Shown in pieces: positions 44,125 through 54,011 of a stretch of 64,000 nt of DNA (the first letter of the stretch is position 1; every line of letters starts with the position of its first letter). The stretch covers positions 1,054,001 through 1,118,000 of the forward strand of contig NZ_JAGHRC010000001.1 in NCBI RefSeq assembly GCF_017743975.1, written 5' to 3'. Source of the DNA: Ruegeria sp. R14_0 (GTDB lineage: Bacteria; Pseudomonadota; Alphaproteobacteria; Rhodobacterales; Rhodobacteraceae). Position numbers and translations under genes: made by a program. The notes below the pieces were generated by a model that saw only the letters and a list, made by a program, of their open reading frames with translations, was not told the origin of the DNA and searched no databases.

Positions 44125-45669
44125 TCAGGTGAAAGCATCCGGCATGGATGCTTTCTTTTCCGCCACGTATTCGTTCAATGCGGCGTTGATTGACGGGTCG
44201 AGTTGCGGTTGCTGATAATTGGCCAGCAGATGCTCGACCCGCGACGTGGCCAGTTGCCGCGTGTCACGGCCGCCCTCGTCTTCCCAAGTCTCGAAGGGCT
44301 TGTAGTCCAGCACTTCGGACTTCCAGAACGCCTCTTTGAAATTCGCCTGCGTATGAGCGCACCCCAGGTAATGGCCACCTGGGCCAACTTCGCGGATCGC
44401 GTCCATCGCCTGCGCGTTTTCGTCATAGGCAACGCCCTTTGCCAAACCGTGCAGAACGCCCAACTGGTCAGCATCCATGACGAACTTCTCAAAGTCGGCA
44501 ACCAAACCGCCCTCAAGCCAGCCGCAGGAGTGCAGCATGAAGTTTACGCCTGCCATCAGCCCCATGTTCAGCGAGTTTGCGGTCTCGTAAGCCGCTTGTG
44601 CATCAGGCAGTTTCGAGCCGCAGAAGGAGCCAGCCGAACGGAACGGCAGGTTCAGGCGTCGCGCCAGTTGACCCGCGCCATAGGTGACCATTGACGCCTC
44701 GGGCGTACCAAAGGTCGGCGCGCCCGAATTCATGTCGATCGATGACACAAAGGCCCCAAAGATCGCGGGCGCACCCGGACGGATGATCTGATTATATGCC
44801 ACGCCGGCCAGAACTTCAGCCAGAACCTGCGTCAGCGTTCCGGCAACCGAAACCGGTGCCATCGCGCCACCAACGATGAATGGCGAGATGATGCAGGCCT
44901 GATTGTTTCGCGCATAAACCTCAAGCGAGCCCATCATCACATCGTCGAATGTCATCGGCGAATTGATGTTGGTCAGCGAGGTCATGACGGTGTTTTCCTG
45001 CACGAACTCTTTGCCGAACAGGATCTCGCACATCTCAACGGAATCCTGCGCACGGCTTGGGTCAGTGACCGAGCCCATGAACGGCTTATCCGACAGGGTC
45101 ATGTGCGCCATCAGCATGTCCAGATGACGCTTGTTCACCGGAACGTCAGTCGGTTCGCACACCGTCCCGCCCGAGTGGTGCAGCCACTTGGACATATAGG
45201 CGAGTTTTACGAACTTGTTGAAATCTTCCATGGTCGCATAGCGGCGGCCACCCATTGCATCGCGCACAAATGGCGGGCCATAGACCGGAGCCAGAACCAG
45301 GTTGCGGCCACCGATGACCACCGATTTTTCAGGGTTGCGGGCGTGCTGGGTGAACTCGCTGGGTGCGGTTTTGATCAGCTCTCGTGCCAAACCGCGCGGG
45401 ATGCGCACACGCTCGCCGTCCACGTCTGCACCGGCATCTTTCCAACGCTTCAACGCGTCGGGATTGTCCACGAAGTTCACACCGACTTCGGCCAGAATGG
45501 TTTCCGCGTTGGTTTCGATGATTCCCAACGCTTCTTCGTTGAGAACCTCGAAGTTCGGAATATTCCGTTCGATATATTTCGCGGTTTCGATACGAACTGC
45601 GGTGCGTTCGGCCCGGCGAGCGGCACCACCGCCACCTCGTGCCCTGCGCCGGGTGCTTGCCTCTGCCAT
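44125..45669 (-). CDS. MttB-family methylamine/betaine methyltransferase, non-pyrrolysine
   Basis: 514 residues, read through without an internal TAG, so it is not the pyrrolysine form of MttB. Gly-rich GYGPPF-like YGPPFVRDAMGG and the C-terminal LGCAHTQANF support the MttB superfamily. Relatives demethylate glycine betaine, proline betaine, carnitine or other quaternary amines, passing methyl to a corrinoid protein. No corrinoid protein gene adjoins it. The N-terminal basic stretch (RRRARGGGGAARRAERTA) is common in marine members. ATG 45669 gives that start. Confidence 0.88.
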   Translation of the reverse strand: MAEASTRRRARGGGGAARRAERTAVRIETAKYIERNIPNFEVLNEEALGIIETNAETILAEVGVNFVDNPDALKRWKDAGADVDGERVRIPRGLARELIKTAPSEFTQHARNPEKSVVIGGRNLVLAPVYGPPFVRDAMGGRRYATMEDFNKFVKLAYMSKWLHHSGGTVCEPTDVPVNKRHLDMLMAHMTLSDKPFMGSVTDPSRAQDSVEMCEILFGKEFVQENTVMTSLTNINSPMTFDDVMMGSLEVYARNNQACIISPFIVGGAMAPVSVAGTLTQVLAEVLAGVAYNQIIRPGAPAIFGAFVSSIDMNSGAPTFGTPEASMVTYGAGQLARRLNLPFRSAGSFCGSKLPDAQAAYETANSLNMGLMAGVNFMLHSCGWLEGGLVADFEKFVMDADQLGVLHGLAKGVAYDENAQAMDAIREVGPGGHYLGCAHTQANFKEAFWKSEVLDYKPFETWEDEGGRDTRQLATSRVEHLLANYQQPQLDPSINAALNEYVAEKKASMPDAFT

Positions 45670-45803
45670 GAGAAAATCCCGTCTAACTGGTTGGTTTGGT
45701 CCGGTTGTTACAGGACCCAACATCTGCACTGCATCAAGTTTACGGCGCTATAGGGGGAAAAGCGACATCTGGATAAACCAAACCCGCCAGGCGGCGATTT
45801 TGC

Positions 45804-46244
45804 TCATTGCAGGTCTTTCTGCATCAAGACGCTATTGCCGTTCACCTCGACCTGCGTCCAGCCCATGTGGAGGTACATTGAGACCGTGGACTCCATAAGC
45901 CGATGGGTGCGAAGGCGTAAAACCCATACGCCTGCTTCTCGTGCAGCCTCTTCGGCTTTAGCCATCAATCGCCGTGCCAAACCCGCGCCTTGCGCTTTGG
46001 GCGCAACAGCCAGATTGTAGATCATGATTCCATCGCGAACCTGATCGAAAACGATATAGCCCGCGATATCATTTTGGTCCGCAAACACCCACGCCTGATG
46101 CGAAGCGATGTCGTCATTTGCACACGCCGTCACGTCGGGCAGATCAGGGATGTCGCGCAAAGGACCCGCATAGGCTTGCTGGATACACGTTGTGACCTTG
46201 CTTGCGTCAGCCGGGTTTGCGCGACGCAACATGAAATCGGACAT
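45804..46244 (-). CDS. GNAT-family N-acetyltransferase
   Basis: 146 residues. Acetyl-CoA motif LAVAPKAQGAGLARRLMAKAEEAA is canonical (motif A), with YLHMGWTQV after it. The acceptor may be a small molecule or protein. ATG 46244 (MSDFMLRRANP) is preferred to a start 17 codons upstream. It reads away from guaA, whose start lies 91 bases to the right. Confidence 0.88.
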   Translation of the reverse strand: MSDFMLRRANPADASKVTTCIQQAYAGPLRDIPDLPDVTACANDDIASHQAWVFADQNDIAGYIVFDQVRDGIMIYNLAVAPKAQGAGLARRLMAKAEEAAREAGVWVLRLRTHRLMESTVSMYLHMGWTQVEVNGNSVLMQKDLQ

Positions 46245-46335
46245 GCCGTCCCCTTTCGGTCTATTCCTGAGGCACAATTGCACAAATGACGTCATAGCGC
46301 TTGCACATGCAAGGCTTGCGACCTAATAGCCAACC

Positions 46336-47895
46336 ATGACCCAAGACACCCATGACCGCCTTCTGATCATCGACTTCGGCAGCCAGGTTACGCAGCTTAT
46401 TGCCCGCCGCCTGCGCGAGCTGAATGTCTATTGCGAAATCCACCCCTATCAGAACGTCACGATGGACTTCGTGCGGGAAATGGCTCCGAAAGCCGTGATT
46501 TTCTCGGGCGGGCCAGACAGCGTGACGCGCGAGGGGTCGCCGCGCGCGCCGCAAGAGATCTTTGACTATGGCGTGCCGATCCTGGGCATTTGTTACGGCC
46601 AGCAGGTGATGATGCATCAGTTGGGCGGCAAGGTCGAAAGCGGGCATGGCACAGCGGAGTTCGGCCGTGCGTTTGTGACCCCGAAAGAACAGCTGGACAT
46701 CCTGGACGGCTGGTTTGCGGACGGGGACGAACAGGTCTGGATGAGCCATGGCGACCACGTCAGTGAAATCGCTCCTGGATTCGACGTCTACGGTACCTCG
46801 CCCAACGCGCCCTTTGCGATCACGGCGGATGCTAAGCGCCATTTCTATGCGGTTCAATTCCACCCCGAGGTGCACCACACCCCCAAGGGCGCAAAGTTGT
46901 ACGAGAACTTCGTCAAGCTGGCAGGTTTCAAGGGCGACTGGACCATGGGCGCCTACCGCGAACAGATGATCGAAAAGATCCGCGAGCAAGTCGGTGACAA
47001 AAAGGTCATCTGTGGCCTGTCCGGCGGCGTCGACAGCTCGGTCGCGGCGATCCTGATCCATGAGGCGATCGGCGATCAGCTGACATGTGTGTTTGTCGAC
47101 CACGGGCTTCTGCGCAAGAACGAGGCCGAGGAAGTCGTGGGCATGTTCCGCGACAACTACAACATCCAACTGATCCACGCGGATGAAAGCGACCTGTTCC
47201 TGGGCGAGCTGGAAGGTCAGAGCGACCCCGAGACCAAGCGCAAGATCATTGGTAAACTGTTCATCGACGTATTCCAGAAACACGCGGACACCATTGAAGG
47301 CGCCGAATTCCTGGCGCAGGGCACGCTGTATCCGGATGTGATCGAATCCGTGTCCTTCTCGGGCGGTCCTTCGGTCACGATCAAGTCCCACCACAACGTT
47401 GGCGGTCTGCCCGAAAAGATGGGCCTGAAACTGGTCGAACCCCTGCGCGAGCTGTTCAAGGACGAGGTTCGTGCCTTGGGTCGCGAACTGGGTTTGCCGC
47501 AAAGCTTTATCGGTCGCCACCCTTTCCCTGGCCCCGGCCTCGCGATCCGCTGCCCCGGAGAAATCACCCGCGAAAAACTGGACATCCTGCGTGAAGCAGA
47601 TGCGGTTTACATCGACCAGATTCGCAAGCACGGGCTCTATGATGAGATCTGGCAAGCCTTCGTTGCCATCCTGCCCGTGCGCACCGTGGGCGTCATGGGC
47701 GACGGACGGACCTATGACTATGCCTGCGCCTTGCGTGCCGTCACGTCAGTGGATGGCATGACCGCCGACTATTACCCGTTCAGCCACGAATTCCTGGGCG
47801 AAACGGCGACTCGGATCATCAATGAGGTCAAGGGCATCAACCGATGCACCTATGACATCACATCCAAACCACCCGGAACGATCGAGTGGGAATGA
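46336..47895 (+). CDS. guaA: GMP synthase (glutamine-hydrolysing)
   Basis: 519 residues. The class I amidotransferase has the catalytic Cys in GICYGQQ and the His/Glu in QFHPEVHHT. The ATP-pyrophosphatase motif SGGVDSSV follows, then the C-terminal dimerisation domain ending in PPGTIEWE. It makes GMP from XMP. A strong terminator follows. Confidence 0.98.
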   Translation: MTQDTHDRLLIIDFGSQVTQLIARRLRELNVYCEIHPYQNVTMDFVREMAPKAVIFSGGPDSVTREGSPRAPQEIFDYGVPILGICYGQQVMMHQLGGKVESGHGTAEFGRAFVTPKEQLDILDGWFADGDEQVWMSHGDHVSEIAPGFDVYGTSPNAPFAITADAKRHFYAVQFHPEVHHTPKGAKLYENFVKLAGFKGDWTMGAYREQMIEKIREQVGDKKVICGLSGGVDSSVAAILIHEAIGDQLTCVFVDHGLLRKNEAEEVVGMFRDNYNIQLIHADESDLFLGELEGQSDPETKRKIIGKLFIDVFQKHADTIEGAEFLAQGTLYPDVIESVSFSGGPSVTIKSHHNVGGLPEKMGLKLVEPLRELFKDEVRALGRELGLPQSFIGRHPFPGPGLAIRCPGEITREKLDILREADAVYIDQIRKHGLYDEIWQAFVAILPVRTVGVMGDGRTYDYACALRAVTSVDGMTADYYPFSHEFLGETATRIINEVKGINRCTYDITSKPPGTIEWE

Positions 47896-47896
47896 C

Positions 47897-47926
47897 AAAA
47901 AGCCGGGCTTCGTCCCGGCTTTTTTG
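47897..47926 (+). terminator. Terminator after guaA
   Basis: The stem AAAAAGCCGGG (47897-47907) with CCCGGCTTTTT (47914-47924) and further T starts two bases after the stop codon. It is symmetrical enough to work in both directions. Confidence 0.93.
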
Positions 47927-47990
47927 TTTCCAAACGCGTGAATTTCGATACTTATCAGATTGATACAAAACGGGGTTAGCAGGCATCGCA

Positions 47991-48896
47991 ATGGACAGCG
48001 CCAAACCGCAGATTGGCAAGGCCGCGCTCTGGATGACCGGGGCGATTGCCTCGTTCTCATCCATGGCGGTCGCTGGCCGTGAGTTGAGCGTCACCCATGA
48101 CACGTTCGAAATCATGTTCTATCGCAGCCTCGTGGGTATTTGCGTCGTCGCTCTGATCCTGACGGCCACAGGGACATGGCATCAGGTATCGACCAAACGG
48201 ATTGGTCTTCACGGCGTTCGCAACGTGCTGCATTTCACGGGCCAGAACCTTTGGTTCTATGCCGTAAGTGTCATCCCACTGGCCCAAGTCTTCGCGTTGG
48301 AGTTCACACAGCCCATCTGGGTCATCCTGCTGTCCCCCTTGTTGTTGAAAGAGCGTCTGACAACGGTACGCATGCTGTCGGCACTGATCGGTTTCGCTGG
48401 CATTCTGATGGTCGCCCGTCCCGGTGCTGTGCCGCTCAGCGCGGGTGTGTTAACGGCCGCTCTCTCCGCTGTTTTCTTTGCTTTGACAACCATTTCGACC
48501 AAATCGCTCACCCGCTTTGCAAGCATCGGATGTATCATGTTCTGGCTTACTGTCATGCAGGCCGCCTTGGGGCTGGTTGCGTCAGGGATCGACGGGCAAA
48601 TTACGCTGCCATCGGCAAGCACCGCTCCGTTCTTGCTGCTGGTGGGGCTGGCCGGGCTTTTGGCACATTATTGCATTACCAATGCGCTCGCCATCGCGCC
48701 GGCAACCGTTGTGGTCCCCTTTGACTTTGCCCGCCTTCCGACTATCGCGGTGGTGGGCATGGTTCTGTATCACGAACCTCTGGATCACTGGACCTTGCTG
48801 GGTGCTGCCGTGATCTTCTCAGGAATCTTTTTGAACGTCCACGCTGAGAATCGTAACAGTTTGGCAACACTCTCAGGCGACACTCGACGCAATTAA
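47991..48896 (+). CDS. DMT-superfamily (EamA) membrane transporter
   Basis: 301 residues, ten predicted membrane helices in two EamA repeats (RSLVGICVVALILTATG and VVPFDFARLPTIAVVGMVLYHEPLDHWT). Such proteins export metabolites or amino acids. The family signature near helix 9-10 (FxxxPLxxxxLGAxxIFSG) is visible as HEPLDHWTLLGAAVIFSGIF. Substrate unknown. Stand-alone gene between guaA and the porin gene. Confidence 0.88.
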   Translation: MDSAKPQIGKAALWMTGAIASFSSMAVAGRELSVTHDTFEIMFYRSLVGICVVALILTATGTWHQVSTKRIGLHGVRNVLHFTGQNLWFYAVSVIPLAQVFALEFTQPIWVILLSPLLLKERLTTVRMLSALIGFAGILMVARPGAVPLSAGVLTAALSAVFFALTTISTKSLTRFASIGCIMFWLTVMQAALGLVASGIDGQITLPSASTAPFLLLVGLAGLLAHYCITNALAIAPATVVVPFDFARLPTIAVVGMVLYHEPLDHWTLLGAAVIFSGIFLNVHAENRNSLATLSGDTRRN

Positions 48897-48948
48897 CGCA
48901 CGGTCACCAGTTGACGGTAAAGTAAAGCTTAGAAAAGTATCGAGCACC

Positions 48949-48991
48949 ACATTACAGGTCGGTCCGCACCACAACATTACAGGCACCGACC
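48949..48991 (+). repeat. Direct repeat and hairpin upstream of the fadL-type gene
   Basis: ACATTACAGG is repeated at 48949-48958 and 48974-48983, spaced 25 bases. A stem GGTCGGT (48957-48963) with ACCGACC (48985-48991) encloses the second copy, 26 bases before the ATG. It could bind a regulator or fold in the 5' leader. Confidence 0.45.
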
Positions 48992-49017
48992 TTCAGGAGA
49001 CCTAGAGGGAGGAACTA

Positions 49018-50142
49018 ATGAAAAAAGCGCTTCTACAGGCGTGCGCGGTGTGCATTGGCGCAACTGGAGCATATGCAGGCGGTTTGGACCGTAGCGGCCA
49101 GGGCGTAAACATTCTGTTTGAGGAAGGTTCTGTTGTACAGTTCCGCTTCAGCTACACCAACCCAAGTGTCAGCGGTGAGCAAAACGGTGTTTCGTCCGGG
49201 AACGTCGCGAACAGCTTTTTCACCCCGCATCTGGCCTACAAACACGCGTTTACCGATCAGCTGGACTTCGCACTGATCTATGACGAGCCATTTGGTGCCG
49301 ATGTCCGCTATCCGTCGAACTACCCGTTGTCGATTAATCCGACCGCTGCGGTTGGTGGACGTACGGACGTACTGCGCGCGAAGGCAGACGTTGATGCGAT
49401 CACTGCTCTGCTTCGCTACAAGTTCGATGGTGGATTCAGCGCTATCGGTGGTATCCGCGCTCAGCGCGCAGATGCGAACGTCGCTGTACCTGTCGTAGCC
49501 GGATACGAATTTGAATCCGGTGCCGAGATTGATTTTGGCTACGTTGTCGGTGTCGCATGGGAACGCCCGGAAATCGCGGCACGCGTTGCACTGACCTACA
49601 ACTCGAAAATCACTCACAAGTTCGACTCGACCGAATCCATCAACCGCGTTCCGCCGATCCCGGCCGCGCTGGTGACGGCACAGACTCAGACCGAAGTTGT
49701 AACACCCCAGTCGGTTAACCTCGACTTCCAGACGGGCGTTGCGCCTAACACACTGCTGTTCGGTTCGATCCGCTGGGTTGACTGGCCGCAGACCGTACTG
49801 GCACCGCCGGTGTATGTCGGCGCTGCAAACCAGAACCTGGTTGACTACGACGACGACACTTTCACCTACTCGCTGGGTGTGGGCTATAAGTTCTCGGAAG
49901 AGTTTTCGGGCGCGATCACCGCAGGTTACGAAACCTCCGGCGACACCACCGTTTCGAACCTTGGCCCGACTGATGGCTTCTGGAGCCTGGGCGTCGGCGG
50001 CACCTACTCGTTCGAGCAGGCACAGCTGTCGGGCGGTATCCGCTACACCGATATCGGCGACGCTACCACCACAACCGGCGGCCAGTTCTCGGGCAACTCG
50101 GCCTGGAGCGTCGGTCTGCAGCTGACATACTTCCTGCAGTAA
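49018..50142 (+). CDS. FadL/TodX-type outer-membrane hydrophobic-compound transporter
   Basis: 374 residues. Signal peptide (KKALLQACAVCIGATGAYA), then a mature start GGLDRSGQGVNILFEEG close to the FadL N-terminal hatch signature, and alternating beta-strand pattern ending in an aromatic residue (LQLTYFLQ). FadL channels import fatty acids or aromatic hydrocarbons. The start ATG 49018 has GGGAGGA upstream. A terminator follows the stop. Confidence 0.87.
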   Translation: MKKALLQACAVCIGATGAYAGGLDRSGQGVNILFEEGSVVQFRFSYTNPSVSGEQNGVSSGNVANSFFTPHLAYKHAFTDQLDFALIYDEPFGADVRYPSNYPLSINPTAAVGGRTDVLRAKADVDAITALLRYKFDGGFSAIGGIRAQRADANVAVPVVAGYEFESGAEIDFGYVVGVAWERPEIAARVALTYNSKITHKFDSTESINRVPPIPAALVTAQTQTEVVTPQSVNLDFQTGVAPNTLLFGSIRWVDWPQTVLAPPVYVGAANQNLVDYDDDTFTYSLGVGYKFSEEFSGAITAGYETSGDTTVSNLGPTDGFWSLGVGGTYSFEQAQLSGGIRYTDIGDATTTTGGQFSGNSAWSVGLQLTYFLQ

Positions 50143-50164
50143 GCAGCACAGCTCAAGACTTTTG

Positions 50165-50191
50165 AAACCCCGCTATTCCGGCGGGGTTTTT
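50165..50191 (+). terminator. Terminator after the fadL-type gene
   Basis: Stem AAACCCCGC (50165-50173) with GCGGGGTTT (50181-50189), 7-base loop, and T-rich tail, 22 bases past the stop. Confidence 0.9.
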
Positions 50192-50243
50192 CTTTGCGCA
50201 GGTTTCGGGTCGAACACCACGCCAGAGAGTGTAACAACACGCT

Positions 50244-51140
50244 ATGGAACCACAAAAACACCTCTCATCAAGGGCTTGGGCCGAACTGTTTCTGTTGGGT
50301 GTAATCTGGGGCGCGTCGTTTATCTCGATCCGCGTCGCGCTGGACACTATCCCCGTGATGACCTCGGTCCTGCACAGGGTTTTCTGGGCAATGCTGGCGC
50401 TTTGGCTCGTGGTCTGGGTCAAACGCCTCGGCGTACCACGCAGCCCCCGCACTTGGGGCGCGTTCCTGGTTATGGGGCTACTGAACAATGCCGTCCCGTT
50501 TTCGCTGATGGCCTGGGGGCAGCTTTACATCGAAACGGGCCTGACCTCGATCCTGAATGCAGCAACTGCGGTGTTCGGGGTATTGATCGCAGCCATCTTT
50601 TTCAAGGATGAGCGCCTGACGCCCGCGCGCGGATTTGGCGTGGGGCTGGGCTTTCTGGGCGTGGCCATAGCAATCGGCCTGAAGAATTTCACGACGTTCA
50701 ACCTGCAAAGTGCTGCTCAGCTCGCGATTCTGGCGGGCACCGTTTCCTACGCTCTGGCCAGTGCCTGGGCTCGCGCCAAATTATCGGATCTGTCGCCAAT
50801 AGTCGCCGCTGCCGGAATGCTGACCGCCTCGACCCTTTTGATGCTGCCGATCACGTTGATGATCGACGGCGTTCCAACCCTGAACCTACCAGCGATCACT
50901 TGGGCCGCCATCGCTTATTATTCCCTGTTTGCGACCGCGGGCGCATATCTCTTGTATTACCGTGTTCTGGCGATGGCCGGGGCCGGTAATCTGATGCTGG
51001 TCACTCTGATCATCCCGCCGGTCGCGATTGTCCTGGGAGCCGTTTTGCGCAATGAGGCCCTGCCGCCGCAAGCCTTTCTGGGGTTTGCGGTGCTTGCTAT
51101 AGGGCTGGTGATCCTAAATCGTGCGCGCCCACGTGATTGA
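50244..51140 (+). CDS. DMT-superfamily (EamA) membrane transporter
   Basis: 298 residues, ten helices, two EamA halves. LLGVIWGASFISIRVAL is the typical first helix, and ILNAATAVFGVLIAAIFFKDERLTPAR is the loop between halves. It likely exports an amino acid or other metabolite. It is not closely similar to the other EamA protein in this window by eye. It precedes a P-loop protein gene by 50 bases and could share its transcript. Confidence 0.88.
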   Translation: MEPQKHLSSRAWAELFLLGVIWGASFISIRVALDTIPVMTSVLHRVFWAMLALWLVVWVKRLGVPRSPRTWGAFLVMGLLNNAVPFSLMAWGQLYIETGLTSILNAATAVFGVLIAAIFFKDERLTPARGFGVGLGFLGVAIAIGLKNFTTFNLQSAAQLAILAGTVSYALASAWARAKLSDLSPIVAAAGMLTASTLLMLPITLMIDGVPTLNLPAITWAAIAYYSLFATAGAYLLYYRVLAMAGAGNLMLVTLIIPPVAIVLGAVLRNEALPPQAFLGFAVLAIGLVILNRARPRD

Positions 51141-51189
51141 CGCCGCACCCTGCCCGATTTAGCTAGGTCACAAAAAGGGACAGCGGACA

Positions 51190-52062
51190 ATGATCTACAG
51201 CTCGGCAAAAGACTGGCGCGAGGCAGCGCGAAAAAAGGTGCTGTTTTTCGGCATGTCCGGCCTTGGCAAAACATACGTGTCCAATGTCCTGCGCGATTCT
51301 GGCGATTGGTTTCATTACTCGATCGACTACCGAATCGGCACCCGCTATATGGGCGAATACATCATCGACAACGCAAAAGCCGAGGCGATGAAAGTCCCGT
51401 TCTTGCGCGAACTGCTGCTAACGGATTCGATCTATATCGGATCAAACATCTCGTTCGAGAACCTGACACCTGTCGCCGCTTATCTGGGCAAGCCCGGCAA
51501 CCCTGATGTTGGCGGCCTCGACCTGACCGAGTATCGCCGCAGGCAGGAACAGTTTCGCCAGGCGGAAATCCACGCCCTGCTGGACACCCAGTATTTCATT
51601 GATCGCGCAGAACGCTTGTATCAGTACCCGAACTTCATCTGCGACACAGGCGGATCGATCTGTGAATGGGTCGACCCCAATGATCCGGCCGATCACCTCC
51701 TGACAGAGCTGTCCCGCCACACCCTGATGATTTGGATCAAGGGGGATGACGAACACACCGCTGAACTGATCCGACGTTTCGACAAAGCGCCGAAACCGAT
51801 GTCCTATCAACCCGAATTCCTGACTCGCGTTTGGGAAGAATACCTGGCCGAACACGATTGCGCCGCGGATGCAGTCGACCCGGATGCATTCATCCGCTGG
51901 ACCTATGCGCGGGCGCTGGCGCACCGCCAGCCACGCTATGAAGCCATGGCTGAAAACTGGGGCGTAACGGTTACTGCCGCAGACATGCACAAGGTCCGGG
52001 ATGCCGCTGATTTCGACGAGTTGATCGAACGCACCCTTGAGACCCGGACGAACCGCGCTTAA
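51190..52062 (+). CDS. P-loop NTPase of unknown role
   Basis: 290 residues, soluble. Walker A is FGMSGLGKTYVSNVL near residues 20-34. It continues with WFHYSIDYRIGTRYMGEYI, and contains an acidic ICDTGGSICEWVDP segment near residue 150 that could be a Walker B. It looks like a nucleotide kinase-fold ATPase, a conserved alphaproteobacterial protein I cannot name further. It lies between a DMT transporter and metA, all on one strand and closely spaced. Confidence 0.75.
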   Translation: MIYSSAKDWREAARKKVLFFGMSGLGKTYVSNVLRDSGDWFHYSIDYRIGTRYMGEYIIDNAKAEAMKVPFLRELLLTDSIYIGSNISFENLTPVAAYLGKPGNPDVGGLDLTEYRRRQEQFRQAEIHALLDTQYFIDRAERLYQYPNFICDTGGSICEWVDPNDPADHLLTELSRHTLMIWIKGDDEHTAELIRRFDKAPKPMSYQPEFLTRVWEEYLAEHDCAADAVDPDAFIRWTYARALAHRQPRYEAMAENWGVTVTAADMHKVRDAADFDELIERTLETRTNRA

Positions 52063-52101
52063 TTACCGCCTCTACACTGAAACTCCAAAGGCTTGCACCT
52101 G

Positions 52102-53019
52102 ATGCCGATCAAGATTCCTTCCGACCTTCCTGCGTATGACGTTCTCACCAATGAGGGCGTCATGGTCATGGACGAGGATCAGGCGATGCGTCAGGACATC
52201 CGCCCCTTGCGGATCGGCCTGCTGAATCTGATGCCCAAGAAGATTCAAACCGAAAACCAGTTCGCGCGTCTGATCGGGGCGACTCCGCTGCAGATTGACC
52301 TGTCGTTGATCCGCATGACCGAGCATCGCACCAAGAACACAGCCGCCGATCACATGGCCGAGTTCTACCAGCCCTTCCAGGACGTGAAGGACCAGAAGTT
52401 CGATGGTCTGATCATCACCGGCGCGCCCATCGAGCATCTTGAGTTTGATGACGTCACCTATTGGGACGAGATGACCGAAGTGTTCGAGTGGACCCAGACC
52501 AACGTTCACTCCACATTCGGCGTCTGCTGGGGTGGTATGGCGATGATCAACCATTTCCACGGCGTTCGAAAGCACATGCTGGATGCCAAGGCATTTGGGT
52601 GTTTCCGCCATCAGAACAGAGTCCCGGCGTCTCCTTTTTTGCGCGGCTTCTCGGATGATTGTGTCATCCCGGTCAGCCGCTGGACGGAAATGAAACAGGA
52701 CGAGATCGACACCGCGGATGGCCTGACCACGCTGCTGGGCAGTGATGAGGTCGGCCCCTGTCTGGTCGAGGACCCGTCGCATCGGGCAATCTACATTTTC
52801 AACCATTTCGAATACGACAGCGATACGTTGAAGCAGGAATATGACCGCGACATCGCGAACGGGACGCCGATCAATGTGCCGATGAATTACTACCCCGACG
52901 ACGACCCCTCGCAACCGCCGCAAAACCGGTGGCGCAGCCACGCGCATCTGCTTTACGGCAATTGGATCAACGAGATTTACCAGTCCACACCGTTCAATAT
53001 GGATAACATTGGCCGTTAA
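52102..53019 (+). CDS. metA: Homoserine O-acyltransferase, probably acetyl-CoA specific
   Basis: 305 residues, full length. The catalytic Cys is in [12 protein letters not shown]. Glu111 in [13 protein letters not shown] occupies the position where Glu is associated with acetyl-CoA use and Gly with succinyl-CoA use. It therefore probably makes O-acetylhomoserine for methionine synthesis. ATG 52102 is selected; a TTG nine bases upstream is an alternative. Only 39 bases separate it from the upstream gene. The last codons overlap the hydrolase gene. Confidence 0.93.
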   Translation: MPIKIPSDLPAYDVLTNEGVMVMDEDQAMRQDIRPLRIGLLNLMPKKIQTENQFARLIGATPLQIDLSLIRMTEHRTKNTAADHMAEFYQPFQDVKDQKFDGLIITGAPIEHLEFDDVTYWDEMTEVFEWTQTNVHSTFGVCWGGMAMINHFHGVRKHMLDAKAFGCFRHQNRVPASPFLRGFSDDCVIPVSRWTEMKQDEIDTADGLTTLLGSDEVGPCLVEDPSHRAIYIFNHFEYDSDTLKQEYDRDIANGTPINVPMNYYPDDDPSQPPQNRWRSHAHLLYGNWINEIYQSTPFNMDNIGR

Positions 53020-53962
53020 AGTTCTCATATCCCTGGGCCTATTGGTAATGGGTCTGATCGCGCTGACCGCCTGGCGAGCCGCGAAAAACGAAGCTGCGGC
53101 CGAGGCCAACTTCCCGCCCGAAGGCGAGATCGTTCTGGTCGACGGCGTCGCTGTCCATGCCGAGGTAATGGGTGAAGGGCCGGATGTCGTCCTGATTCAT
53201 GGATCCAGCGGAAACACCCGAGACATGACGTTTTCTCTGGCCCCGATCCTTGCGGAAAACTTCCGGGTGATCGTGTTCGACCGCCCGGGCCTAGGATACA
53301 GTGACAGCTTCAACCCCACTGGGGAAACCATTGAAGAGCAAGCACTGATCCTCCAAAAAGCCGCTGCGCAACTTGGGGCGGACAAGCCCATCGTAGCGGG
53401 ACAAAGCTATGGTGGGTCAGTGTCGTTGGCTTGGGCTGTGACGCGGCCCGAGAATATTTCGGCCCTTGTGCTTATCGCACCTGCTGCGATCCCATGGGAG
53501 ACGCCTTTGGATGGTTTTAACAAACTTGCGTCCACACCAACCGGGAACGCGCTTGCCCTGCCCCTGATCACGGCCTTCGTACCAGAATGGTATGTCGAAC
53601 AAGCGCTGGATCGTGTCTTTGCTCCTCAGACCGCGCCCGATGGTTATGCGGATCACTTCGGACCAGGCCTGACCATGCGCCGCGCGTCAATGCACGCCAA
53701 CGCAAAACAGCGCGCAAACCTGCTGGATGAGGTCAGTGCCCTTCAGCCTCGTTATGGTGAGATTTCTGTGCCGACAGAAGTCGTCCATGGGACTGCAGAT
53801 ACAACTGTCAGCTTTGGCTGGCATGCCGAACGGTTGGTAGACGAGATCCCCAATGCCGAACTGATCGAGCTTCCAGGGATTGGCCATATGCCGCAGGTTG
53901 TCGCCGCCCCCGAGGTCGCGGCAGCAATCGAACGTGCGGCCGAACGAGCGGGTTTGCGTTAA
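53009..53962 (+). CDS. Alpha/beta hydrolase with N-terminal membrane anchor
   Basis: 317 residues if read from TTG 53009, which overlaps metA by 11 bases. An N-terminal hydrophobic helix ([18 protein letters not shown]) likely anchors it to the inner membrane. The catalytic triad is visible: Ser in AGQSYGGSV, Asp in HGTADTTV, His in GIGHMPQV. The oxyanion HG is in VVLIHGSSG. Substrate unknown. The start is uncertain; internal ATGs would lose the anchor. Confidence 0.82.
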   Translation: MAVKVLISLGLLVMGLIALTAWRAAKNEAAAEANFPPEGEIVLVDGVAVHAEVMGEGPDVVLIHGSSGNTRDMTFSLAPILAENFRVIVFDRPGLGYSDSFNPTGETIEEQALILQKAAAQLGADKPIVAGQSYGGSVSLAWAVTRPENISALVLIAPAAIPWETPLDGFNKLASTPTGNALALPLITAFVPEWYVEQALDRVFAPQTAPDGYADHFGPGLTMRRASMHANAKQRANLLDEVSALQPRYGEISVPTEVVHGTADTTVSFGWHAERLVDEIPNAELIELPGIGHMPQVVAAPEVAAAIERAAERAGLR

Positions 53963-54011
53963 ACCTGCGGCTAATCCATAGTAGGAACTGGATTTTATCG
54001 CGAGGTGGATC

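Noticed and set aside
44125..45669. Pyrrolysine-containing trimethylamine methyltransferase
   Set aside because: The reading frame contains no in-frame TAG before its end.
46261..47655. A 464-codon open frame antisense to guaA
   Set aside because: It is fully overlapped by guaA, which has all expected motifs.
52063..52101. SAM-type riboswitch upstream of metA
   Set aside because: The gap is only 39 bases and I could not match a known SAM riboswitch core in it. A covariance search would settle it.
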